From positions 1 through 29,130 of the forward strand of contig NZ_SVFW01000009.1 in the NCBI RefSeq assembly GCF_015056685.1: a DNA stretch of 29,130 nucleotides. The letters run 5' to 3'. Every line of letters starts with the position of its first letter. Positions within the stretch are counted from its first letter, which is position 1. The notes beneath the pieces are model-generated. The model was not told the DNA's origin. It did not search any database and worked only from the letters and a program-made list of their open reading frames with translations. This DNA is from Butyrivibrio sp. (GTDB taxonomy: Bacteria; Bacillota; Clostridia; Lachnospirales; Lachnospiraceae). Below, piece after piece: positions 1 through 8,059 of this stretch. The position numbers were made by a program, and so were the translations under genes.

Positions 1-81
1 GATTATTTCATTTCTTACCCTGTCTTTCTACTTTTCCTCGGGTAAAATATTGATTATTTCATTTCTTACCCTGTCTTCCTA
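1..81. repeat. 51-bp-period direct repeat cut by the left edge
   Basis: Positions 1-30 and 52-81 are the same 30-base sequence with one difference (T at 27, C at 78). The repeat period is 51 bases. On the minus strand the unit reads as 17 codons, with residues DRVRNEIINILPEEK followed by a stop. It could therefore be the remains of a duplicated coding end. Because the first copy begins at base 1, more copies may lie outside the window. No gene can be assigned. Confidence 0.8.
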
Positions 82-756
82 GGTGGCCCGAGACTTGAAA
101 GTGTCCTATTTACCCATTTGAACTCCATGCGGGGTGGCTGGCATCACTAAAAAGTGCTGTAAGGACAAATTATAAGAAACAAGAGGTGGCCGGAAGTTTT
201 TTTAGCGCTATATGCCCAAATCATCCTTTTCATCTAAACATCAATGATTGTTTTATGAAAAGAAAGCATGTGTACAGAAAAAAGATGCTCGCGTCCATGT
301 CGAAAAAGATGTACAAGACATGAATAATAGAATAAATGCCAGATATCATGCCAAACGATTCTATTCAAGGCATGAAAATCGAGAAAAATCTCTCGCAGCA
401 TGCTTCAGCCAGGTAAATCTTTATGTTTTCAATATCCCAAGTCTCCAGCTGATTCAATTACAGCCATCCCTGCTGTTCTCGGAGTCAGAGCCCGAGGCAA
501 TAACACCCAGCCACACCGCAGGTGCCTGCCATTGACGGGTTCTGAGGAAAACGCTACAATGCTGAATCCGACGGTGCGAGAAAATCTACTGTTCCCATCA
601 TCCTCACCGTCGGCATAGCCTTCAGGGCGTTTTCCTCAGGTTCAGTCAATGGTGGCGTACGGAACCAAGCATTTACCAATTTCTTAAGCTTATACATAGA
701 ATAAACAGGGGCAATGTCTCCCCTAGCTTCTACCTCACTTACGCATATACAAAAGA
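82..756. other. Gene-poor stretch with no supported coding gene
   Basis: Apart from the inverted repeat at 529-652, no supported feature was seen here. Two short plus-strand reading frames (248-535 and 400-618) overlap each other. Neither has a good ribosome binding site or a recognisable protein family, and both run through the inverted repeat. The stretch looks like degraded or structural DNA downstream of the operon that ends at 862. A small hairpin (AGGGG/CCCCT) is visible around 698-715. Confidence 0.5.
529..652. repeat. Long imperfect inverted repeat (about 48-nt arms)
   Basis: The left arm starts CCATTGAC at 529 and contains CTGAGGAAAACGC and CCGACGGTG. The reverse complement of the right arm, read back from 652, contains the same three blocks in the same order with a few differences between them. 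The loop is about 28 nt. As RNA this would fold into one long hairpin. As DNA it resembles a palindromic mobile-element remnant or a small MITE-like element. No terminal target-site duplication was recognised. Confidence 0.75.
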
Positions 757-798
757 AGAGTATTCTGGCGTAAGCAAAACACTTTGCCAGAATACTCT
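757..798 (-). terminator. Rho-independent terminator of the C11 protease/peptide unit
   Basis: AGAGTATTCTGGC (757-769) pairs perfectly over 13 bp with 786-798, around a 16-nt loop. On the minus strand the stem is followed by TCTTTTG. It lies 63 nt beyond the stop codon of the small peptide gene and in the right orientation to end that transcript. Confidence 0.75.
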
Positions 799-861
799 CT
801 GCTCTACTGTATCAATGATATTTTAGAAACCTCTATCTCAACTGATTCCTGTTTTCGCTAT

Positions 862-1029
862 TTAGCCCGCAAAAGAATTAACAGTATTACAAGCAGGACA
901 TTTCACCTTGGTTTTTGACATATCTGCCTCAAAAACAGCCTTACATTTTATACAGGCCACCCTGACGTACTGTATTTTCTTTACTCCACCGGCTACTTCC
1001 TCTAGTTTTTCATCCTCAAGAATTTTCAT
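862..1029 (-). CDS. Small double-glycine-leader peptide with a zinc-ribbon core
   Basis: This 55-residue peptide starts with MKILEDEKLEEVAGG, which matches the double-glycine leader pattern (L..E.LEEV.GG) of bacteriocin-type and other peptides exported by C39-peptidase ABC transporters. The remaining 40 residues carry CIKC and CPAC, giving Cys-x2-Cys-x15-Cys-x2-Cys, a plausible zinc ribbon. ATG at 1029 is preferred over the upstream in-frame start at 1050 because GAGGGAGAG lies 4 nt upstream. The gene overlaps the end of the C11 protease gene by 14 nt, so translational coupling is likely. No C39 transporter or modification enzyme lies in the window. Leader similarity and cysteine spacing are seen; secretion or processing by the protease is inferred. 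An intracellular zinc-ribbon protein with a chance GG motif is the alternative. Confidence 0.72.
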   Translation of the reverse strand: MKILEDEKLEEVAGGVKKIQYVRVACIKCKAVFEADMSKTKVKCPACNTVNSFAG

Positions 1030-4000
1030 TTTTCTCTCCCTCAGCATCACTATTTACATCTTCTGCATTTTCTTCGTTTTCTTTAGATTCATCAGGATTT
1101 GCAGCATCTTCATCAACGCTGTCATCTTCCTCTGATGTTTCTTTTGTTGTTTCTTTTGAAGCTTCGTCTGCAGTTTCTTCCGGCTTTTCTAAATCTCCGT
1201 TATTTTCGTCATCTAATACTATAGCATTATTTACATTTTCTTTTTCCTCTGTAATCACTTCAGTATCAGAATCGTTTGTAGTTTCTGCAGCATCTTTTGA
1301 TTCAGCCACAGTCTCTACAGCCAGCTCAGCATTTACCGAATCAACAATCTCCGGCACTTCCTTATCATCCGATTCAGCCGTATTTTCATCAACTGCTTCA
1401 GATTCAGTTTTATTATCTGCAGCATTTTCTTTTCCTGTACCTGATTCTTCATCAGTAGCCGCCTCAATTTCTGTCTTAGTTCCCTCATCTGAAGATACTT
1501 CGATCTCTGTCGTTGTTTTTTCAACTATATCAGAAGTGCTCTCGTCTCCAACCTTTTTTGCATCTTCAGTTCCTTCGGCAGTTTCAACGTCATTTATTAC
1601 AGATGTCCCCTGTTTATCAGCAACAGGCTCGTCTTCTACTTCGACACTTTTATTATCCAGCTGCGCATTGACAACTCCTGACTCCTTTTTTGAAGCCTCT
1701 CTTTGTCTCTCTTCTTCTACACATTTAATAGCTTCCTGTCTTACCTTTTCTGCTTCCTGCCTGCTCTTTTCCCAAGTCAAAGCATCGTCATAGGCATCTG
1801 ATGGAATATAATCATAAAAATCTTCAAGGCCTTTCTTACCTGTCTCTCCCTCATTATTCAGGCTTGATGCTGATACAACATACTCATTACCATATACATC
1901 GCTAAGATAATAATCAGCAAAAAGACCTGTTGTATAAGTACTTTGTACATTAAGTTCACTACTCTTATTAATATAAACAGTTCCAAGAGAATACACATCA
2001 GGACTCTCACTTATGGAATAAAAATTATCAGCCCCGCCCAAAATTTCCAGATATGTATACTTCAGTTCTGACATGTCATGAGAATTTTTCTCTTCTCCGT
2101 CCTCAAAGTCATTATATCTTATAGGTTCGTAATTCCATTCCTTTTCACCTGCATCATTAGTTGTACAATAGCTTCTAATATACATTCTGATCGTTGAAAT
2201 ATAGCCCTTTGTAGCCTGATCAATTATATATTCTGTTCTTGTCTGATCACCGGCATCTATTCCGGAAGCAGCTTCTTCAGTGTACCAGTTTCCAAGAGGT
2301 ATGTAGCCTACAATATTGCCATCATCCAAAACATCTGTTATATATAAGCTGACAATTTGGCCATTTAATGAATACCATATCTGGTCAAAAGCCTTTACCT
2401 TATATGAAATCTCGTCATTTTCTCCTACTTCCTTTTCTTCAGAATAGCCATTCTTATTTCCAACAGACACCCATTGAGGCTGTTCATCTGTTCCAACATT
2501 AAGTGTTATCTTAATGTCCATTCTGTCTCCGACAGCCAAAGAATTGCTGCCTTTTATTATTACTGTTGCATCCCCCTCATAATTTTCATACTGATCATTA
2601 TTCTTACGATCAGGGAGTACAACTGTCACTTTATCCGCTGATAATCTATCCGCGATTATCTCACCTATGGATTTTACGATAGGATCATCGGGATTATTTA
2701 TATCAATACCTGAAGCCGTTGCAACATATCTGTCATTTTTATCCTTGTTAATATAATCTGTAAAAAGATCCTTCACTGTGGGATTTACTGATTGATTCCA
2801 AAAGTTGAACAGCTTTAATCCTGCCAGATTACGAACTGCAAGCTTGGCTGCTGCCAATCTATACTCTTCGTTTATACCATTATCTGCGTAAATTTTTAGT
2901 AATTCCTGGGCTCTGTTATTATAGTAATACAATCCTTTTTCTTTGCATGGTCTCTCATAATATGCTCTGATGGGATAATATATGCTCATTCCACCATTTT
3001 GTAAATATGTTTCCTTGCACTTATTGACAAGTATGCAATCATCAAGCGCTTCTATTACTTCATTGCTGGCAGATACCAGCTCTGTTGAATAGTCCTTACT
3101 CTCGTTTGTAAAAGCGGTTGCAAGACGCCTTAAATCAAGAAGATTACTTGAACCATACCCTTCCTTGGTGGCAAAATGAGATCTTGTACCCACGGACGCC
3201 ACCATATCATAATATCTTGTGTCAGCTTCCTTCATGAGACAAACTGCAAACTTAGCTACCTTTTCATCAAGATTTTTCATCTTGCCAAGGTCTACCATAG
3301 AAAGCGTAGAATTTCCCTTCTTACACTGATTTATAAAGCCGTCAATTATCGCACTTCCCAGATCTATTGTACTTACCATCGGATTAGCACCAAGAGTATT
3401 AAAGAAAACATTGTAATCCCACCCATATCCGGGCTCATTTTCTTCAGAGCCAATGTAATACTCTGCATACGGTGCAACGGTAGATGCAACCTCATAATTT
3501 CCCATTAGGCAGGCATCAAAACCGATAAAATCAAACTTTCCGCCATTTTTTACATAAGAAGAGCCTGCAAGAATCTCACTTATACTCTTAAGTGTAACAG
3601 TATTTTTTATTGTATCCTGCAATTCTTTATGTTTTTCGAGGTAGTCCCTAAGAAACTCATCCTCTCCATATCCGCCCGGTCCACCGCCATGATCCCATAT
3701 CACAAGGTCATACTTTGAAGCAGGAGCATAATCTGTAGTAAAATCTATTGCTGAAATAAAGAAATCCTTATCTACAATATACTGATTATTATCATATGTT
3801 TTAAGCAGCTTTAAGGAATTAATTCCATTATTGCTCACGACCTCATATGTCTGAAGCCCACTTATATCAATGCCATATTTTTCTTTAAATTCAGCTGCTT
3901 TTTCCTTAACTTCTTTTTTCTGTTCTGTGGTCAGTTTTTCTTCATCTATGTCCGGATAAAGAAGTTTCCCTGCATATTCATAGTATGTCTTTGGATCATT

Positions 4001-4816
4001 CATGTGCCAGGTCTTGGTTCCGCCTGCCACTACAATAACCTTAACATTTTCCGGAATCTTTGCCCTTAACATATCCAGAAGATTCTTGGTTCCATAACCA
4101 CTATCAGTCTCAAGATTAGTTCCATCAAGATAAATAAGTATTGTTCGTGTATAAAGCTCATCAGACTTATCATCGGCTTTATCAGAGTCTTCTGAATCTG
4201 AATTTCCATCACCAGACTCAGTCTGCGCATTATTTCTTATCTCTTCATTCTGCGCTCTCTGAGCCTCTACAATGCTTTCATAGAATCTGGCATAAAGAGC
4301 TCTCTCTTTATCTTCCTTTTTTGCCTGCTCAATAAATGGCTTAAGAAAGATACTAAGGCTCTCGTCTTTTGTAGAAAGGACAAGATTTTCATACTCAGCA
4401 CTTCCAATACCATTCAATATACAGCTGATATTATAGGCAGAGCCTTTTTTCACCTGAACATTTACAGGTCCAAAAAGCTTATATAAATACTGAAGGCTGC
4501 CAGAAGCAAGCTTTTCATCAATTACTGAAATAGTAAGCGCTACTTTATTGCTACCTCTGCTAATGGTATAGGAATCTTTCCCATTATAAAGAACTCTTAA
4601 CCCCCCAAAGCTATCTGACCGTAAAATAGCTCCAACAGGAAAAGTTCCGACTAAACTAACTACCTTTTCATCATTTGCACCGGCAACAGGAAGACTCATT
4701 GTCCCCTGCTCTACAGCCTTTGCGACAATTGAAGGTCCTCCAGGAGCAACAACATTAGTTGCAACTAATACCGCTGCCAACGCTGATGTGAAAATTTTTT
4801 TCATTCGAAATTTCAT
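1016..4816 (-). CDS. Secreted clostripain-family (C11) cysteine peptidase with long acidic tail
   Basis: This 1266-residue protein starts at ATG 4816 behind AGGGAGA. The N-terminus (MKKIFTSALAAVLVATNVVA) is a signal peptide, probably cleaved near VAKA at residue 34. The C11 peptidase domain runs from about residue 222. It has the catalytic His in WDHGGG (His376) and the catalytic Cys in FDACLMGNYE (Cys436), the family's standard dyad; C11 enzymes usually cut after Arg or Lys. A region of about 350 residues after the peptidase domain is of unknown fold. Residues from about 1040 to the end are a Glu/Asp/Ser/Thr-rich, presumably disordered tail. No LPxTG sorting motif or C-terminal membrane segment is present, so the protein is probably released or held by charge. 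It is co-transcribed with the overlapping double-glycine peptide gene, which may be a substrate or partner. Confidence 0.9.
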   Translation of the reverse strand: MKFRMKKIFTSALAAVLVATNVVAPGGPSIVAKAVEQGTMSLPVAGANDEKVVSLVGTFPVGAILRSDSFGGLRVLYNGKDSYTISRGSNKVALTISVIDEKLASGSLQYLYKLFGPVNVQVKKGSAYNISCILNGIGSAEYENLVLSTKDESLSIFLKPFIEQAKKEDKERALYARFYESIVEAQRAQNEEIRNNAQTESGDGNSDSEDSDKADDKSDELYTRTILIYLDGTNLETDSGYGTKNLLDMLRAKIPENVKVIVVAGGTKTWHMNDPKTYYEYAGKLLYPDIDEEKLTTEQKKEVKEKAAEFKEKYGIDISGLQTYEVVSNNGINSLKLLKTYDNNQYIVDKDFFISAIDFTTDYAPASKYDLVIWDHGGGPGGYGEDEFLRDYLEKHKELQDTIKNTVTLKSISEILAGSSYVKNGGKFDFIGFDACLMGNYEVASTVAPYAEYYIGSEENEPGYGWDYNVFFNTLGANPMVSTIDLGSAIIDGFINQCKKGNSTLSMVDLGKMKNLDEKVAKFAVCLMKEADTRYYDMVASVGTRSHFATKEGYGSSNLLDLRRLATAFTNESKDYSTELVSASNEVIEALDDCILVNKCKETYLQNGGMSIYYPIRAYYERPCKEKGLYYYNNRAQELLKIYADNGINEEYRLAAAKLAVRNLAGLKLFNFWNQSVNPTVKDLFTDYINKDKNDRYVATASGIDINNPDDPIVKSIGEIIADRLSADKVTVVLPDRKNNDQYENYEGDATVIIKGSNSLAVGDRMDIKITLNVGTDEQPQWVSVGNKNGYSEEKEVGENDEISYKVKAFDQIWYSLNGQIVSLYITDVLDDGNIVGYIPLGNWYTEEAASGIDAGDQTRTEYIIDQATKGYISTIRMYIRSYCTTNDAGEKEWNYEPIRYNDFEDGEEKNSHDMSELKYTYLEILGGADNFYSISESPDVYSLGTVYINKSSELNVQSTYTTGLFADYYLSDVYGNEYVVSASSLNNEGETGKKGLEDFYDYIPSDAYDDALTWEKSRQEAEKVRQEAIKCVEEERQREASKKESGVVNAQLDNKSVEVEDEPVADKQGTSVINDVETAEGTEDAKKVGDESTSDIVEKTTTEIEVSSDEGTKTEIEAATDEESGTGKENAADNKTESEAVDENTAESDDKEVPEIVDSVNAELAVETVAESKDAAETTNDSDTEVITEEKENVNNAIVLDDENNGDLEKPEETADEASKETTKETSEEDDSVDEDAANPDESKENEENAEDVNSDAEGEKNENS

Positions 4817-4927
4817 AACATCTCCCTCTCATAATGTCCTTATTCACATATTATTTTACGATTAACAGCATAGTTGCGGCAGTTAACATTCATTAAACTT
4901 TCTAAAAAAACTCTAAATAACAGTACA

Positions 4928-4965
4928 AAAAAACTGATGCACTTTTTAATATGCACCAGTTTTTT
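4928..4965 (-). terminator. Terminator after the GtrA-like gene
   Basis: AAAAAACTGATGCA (4928-4941) pairs with TGCACCAGTTTTTT (4952-4965) with one wobble or mismatch around a short loop. On the minus strand the stem ends in a run of seven T. It lies just past the GtrA-like stop codon and separates that operon from the C11 protease gene. Runs of T on both sides may make it bidirectional. Confidence 0.85.
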
Positions 4966-4990
4966 ATTATTCGTTACCCGCAATTAAATT

Positions 4991-5542
4991 TCAGGCCTTC
5001 TTTTCAGTTTCCGGGAATATAATCTTATTTACAAAGAAGAATACTACCATGCTGACCCCACCGTTTAAGACTGTTGTTCCAATGTTGTAAACAAAAGCAG
5101 GTACAAACTTGCCGGCTACTGCAACCCAGATACAATTGATTGAATTAACAATGCATGTAATAACAATAAACGCTAAAACATACCATGCAATCTGCTTTCC
5201 GGGCTTATCATGATTACGGAATACAAAGAGCTTTTGAATCGGGAAGTTGATACACTCGCCTATTATCATGGCAATCATATATGCTGTAAAATACGCAAGT
5301 CCGCCATGTGCCTGGTCGTATCCTAAAATATTCCATTCAAAGGTCTCCCCAGCAATTGTAAGTGGGATTCCAGGCCAACCAAAAGACCTGTCGCCAAGAA
5401 AAGCAAATGCTGCAGGGAGAAATGTAAGTAAAAGATACTTAAACACTGTTATCAGATTACTTACAACAACAAAGAGTCCTCCCTCTCTCACCCATTTGGC
5501 TATAGCAGGGTGCTTTTGGGCAAAGTCGTTCCAAAATTTCAT
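4991..5542 (-). CDS. GtrA-family membrane protein
   Basis: This 183-residue protein has four predicted membrane segments (about residues 18-40, 80-100, 117-140 and 150-172). It carries GtrA-type signatures, INFPIQKLFVFRN after the second segment and MVVFFFVNKIIFP near the end. Members act in the membrane on polyprenyl-phosphate-linked sugars during cell-surface glycan assembly; the exact step here is unknown. AAGGAGG lies 7 nt before ATG 5542. It is the last gene of an operon with two GH3 genes, with 28 nt from the stop of the preceding GH3. A flippase-like membrane protein beside two glycosidases is unusual and could mean that the enzymes act on cell-envelope rather than dietary glycans, but this is only inference. 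Confidence 0.85.
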   Translation of the reverse strand: MKFWNDFAQKHPAIAKWVREGGLFVVVSNLITVFKYLLLTFLPAAFAFLGDRSFGWPGIPLTIAGETFEWNILGYDQAHGGLAYFTAYMIAMIIGECINFPIQKLFVFRNHDKPGKQIAWYVLAFIVITCIVNSINCIWVAVAGKFVPAFVYNIGTTVLNGGVSMVVFFFVNKIIFPETEKKA

Positions 5543-5570
5543 AATATTTCCTCCTTAAGTTAGCATTAGC

Positions 5571-7988
5571 TCATTTTATCTTCGCTTCATATTCTTTATT
5601 TTTCCTGCCGTTTTTAAAATACCCACTAATAATCTGTCCAAGTCCGCCAAAGAAATGACCGTTTACAAGCTTAACTATTCCCTCAGCCATTTCCATGCTT
5701 ACTGCGCCGCCTGTCATCTTGGCCATAGCTCTAAATGGCATATTGTAGATAAAGAGAATATTAAGATCCGGTTTTCCTGACTCGTCAGCTTTTTTCTTTA
5801 TAGCAGTAAGTCTGTTATATGCAAATCTGGCAAGAGAGCTCTTTGCATAATACATCTGACAGATAGCATCATTAAGTCCCAGTTCTCCACTCCATTTTCC
5901 ATCCGGAACACTTCGTCCAAGAAGTTTTTCATATTCTGCAGTTTCTACTGACTGGATTTTACCTGAATAGTATGATGGAAGCTCCTCTTTTTTGTATGGA
6001 ATGTTTTCAGTAGTCTCCGACTTAAGAACTTCACCAGTAAGCCTTATATCAGCGCTGCTTGCTCCCACTGAAATAACATATTTTCCATCCTCAACTTCCC
6101 AATTGTTTGTATTAACATTAAAGTAGCGGAAAGTTTTATCATCAAAGGCTATAGATACCTTCTTGCTCTCTCCGGCTTTCAGGAATACTTTGGCAAATCC
6201 TTTAAGTTCCTTTTTGGGCCTGAACACTTTGCCGTTTGGAAGTCCAACATAAAGCTGAGCTACTTCTGCACCATCCCGTGAACCTGAATTGGTTATAGTA
6301 AAAGATACTCCTTCTTCATTCACTTCAAGACCACTGTATTCGAATGTTGTATAGGACAAACCAAATCCAAATGGATAAAGAACAGGCACATCAGCAGTGT
6401 CATAATATCTATATCCAACATAAAGACTCTCTCTATACTCGGATGTTCTCTCCTGACTTGGATAATAGCGGTAAGCCGGAGTATCCTCAAGTCTTCTGGG
6501 AATCGTCTCAGAAAGTTTTCCTGAAGGGTTAACATCTCCCGTAAGAATATCCATAACTGCACCTGCACCGGCCTGTCCGTTGAGGTAGCAGTGTAAAAGA
6601 GCTTTGAAATAATGATGCCATGGCATCTCAATTGCAGACCCTGCACTAATAATACCAACAAGATTAGGATTGACCTGTCCAAGCTCCTGCAAAAGATTTA
6701 TCTGATTCTGAGGAATTCTCATATGAGTTCTGTCCATTCCTTCAGATTCACTGTCCTCGTTAAGCCCAAAGAAATACAGTACAATGTCTGCCTTAGCAGC
6801 TATATCAAGAGCTTCCTTGCGGACTGTTGCATCTTCCTGACCATTTCTTGAGTATCCGCGGCTCATTCCTACAACCTGGAGATCATATGTGCCGATAAGC
6901 TCAGCAACAGTCTCAATCTTTGTAGGATTAACAAGTGATGAACCAGCCCCCTGATATCTTGGTACGAATGCAAAATCACCCACGATGGCAACTTTAGCTC
7001 CAGCTTTTAATGGAAGTATACCGCCTTCATTCTTCAAAAGAATTGTGCTCTCTGCTGCCGCCCTTCTTGCCACATTGTGATGAGCATTCTTATCAAACTC
7101 ATCGCTCTTACCCTGAGCATTGACATAAAGAGTCATAACCGCATCCAAAAGCTCATCAACTCTTGCATCAACATCTTCTATGCTTATCTTGCCACTTTCT
7201 ACTGCAGCTATAAGTTCTCTTGCTGAGTCAAGACCCGGATTTGGCATTTCAAGATTTGATCCTGCTGCCACGCCAAGGGCATGATCATTAGAAGCCCCCC
7301 AGTCTGTAATTACAATGCCATCAAATCCCCATTCTTTTCTCAAAATATCATTCAAAAGATGCTTATTCTCATTGGCATATGTTCCGTTGATCTCATTGTA
7401 GGCAGACATAATAGTCTTTGCCCCACCCTCTTTAACAGCAATTTCAAAGCCGGTAAGATAAATCTCTCTGAGTGTTCTCTCATCAACCACAGAGTTCATA
7501 GCCATACGGCGAAGTTCCTGTGAGTTTACCGCAAAATGCTTGGGACATGCATAAACGCCCTGAGACTGAATACCTCTTACGTAAGATGCTGCCATCTTAC
7601 CTGCAAGGTAAGGATCTTCTGAGAAATACTCAAAGTTTCTACCGCAAAGTGGACTTCTTTTAATATTAAGTCCGGGGCCTAAAAGAACATTTACGCCCTC
7701 CGCCATTGCTTCTTCACCGAGGGTTTCTCCCAGTGTTTCCCCAAGTTCAGTATTCCAGCTATTTGCTATTGTTGCAGCTGTCGGAAAACAAGTTGCAGGA
7801 AGTGAAGCATTAAGTCCCAAATGGTCTCCTGCTCCTGCCTGCTTTCTAATGCCATGAGGTCCATCCGAACAGAAAATTGAAGGAATACCAAGCCTTTCAA
7901 AATCTCTTGTCTGCCACTCACCCTTACCACTTAAAAAAGCTGCCTTCTCTTCAATTGTCATCTTCTCAATGATATCCTGATGTTTCAT
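5571..7988 (-). CDS. GH3 beta-glycosidase, intracellular
   Basis: This is an 805-residue protein if ATG 7988 is used, which has AAGGGG 5 nt upstream. A longer frame reaches 8048 without a good ribosome binding site. Domain order is conventional: (beta/alpha)8 barrel with GPGLNIKRSPLCGRNFEYFSE, KHFAVN and the nucleophile region GIVITDWGAS (Asp229); then the alpha/beta sandwich (from about residue 325), then a fibronectin-III-like domain (ending near 650). About 150 extra residues follow, including a hydrophobic stretch near the C-terminus. No signal peptide is present, so it should act in the cytoplasm on an imported beta-glycoside. GH3 members with this layout include beta-glucosidases and beta-xylosidases; the substrate cannot be read from sequence. 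It follows the permuted GH3 gene by 71 nt and precedes the GtrA-like gene. Confidence 0.9.
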   Translation of the reverse strand: MKHQDIIEKMTIEEKAAFLSGKGEWQTRDFERLGIPSIFCSDGPHGIRKQAGAGDHLGLNASLPATCFPTAATIANSWNTELGETLGETLGEEAMAEGVNVLLGPGLNIKRSPLCGRNFEYFSEDPYLAGKMAASYVRGIQSQGVYACPKHFAVNSQELRRMAMNSVVDERTLREIYLTGFEIAVKEGGAKTIMSAYNEINGTYANENKHLLNDILRKEWGFDGIVITDWGASNDHALGVAAGSNLEMPNPGLDSARELIAAVESGKISIEDVDARVDELLDAVMTLYVNAQGKSDEFDKNAHHNVARRAAAESTILLKNEGGILPLKAGAKVAIVGDFAFVPRYQGAGSSLVNPTKIETVAELIGTYDLQVVGMSRGYSRNGQEDATVRKEALDIAAKADIVLYFFGLNEDSESEGMDRTHMRIPQNQINLLQELGQVNPNLVGIISAGSAIEMPWHHYFKALLHCYLNGQAGAGAVMDILTGDVNPSGKLSETIPRRLEDTPAYRYYPSQERTSEYRESLYVGYRYYDTADVPVLYPFGFGLSYTTFEYSGLEVNEEGVSFTITNSGSRDGAEVAQLYVGLPNGKVFRPKKELKGFAKVFLKAGESKKVSIAFDDKTFRYFNVNTNNWEVEDGKYVISVGASSADIRLTGEVLKSETTENIPYKKEELPSYYSGKIQSVETAEYEKLLGRSVPDGKWSGELGLNDAICQMYYAKSSLARFAYNRLTAIKKKADESGKPDLNILFIYNMPFRAMAKMTGGAVSMEMAEGIVKLVNGHFFGGLGQIISGYFKNGRKNKEYEAKIK

Positions 7989-8059
7989 GATTACCCCTTT
8001 ATCTTTATATGAAGCTGGTGCCCGCTTTAATTGCGGACACCGCTCCAAAAATCAATTAA

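Noticed and set aside
1..81. CRISPR array
   Set aside because: Only two repeat copies, a 21-nt gap between them that is too short for a spacer, and no cas genes.
248..618. Overlapping plus-strand ORFs of 95 and 72 codons
   Set aside because: No ribosome binding site, no recognisable family, low-complexity composition and overlap with the inverted repeat.
908..1135. Plus-strand Phe/Ile-rich ORF opposite the small peptide and protease tail
   Set aside because: It is the antisense shadow of Glu/Lys-rich coding DNA; there is no start signal.
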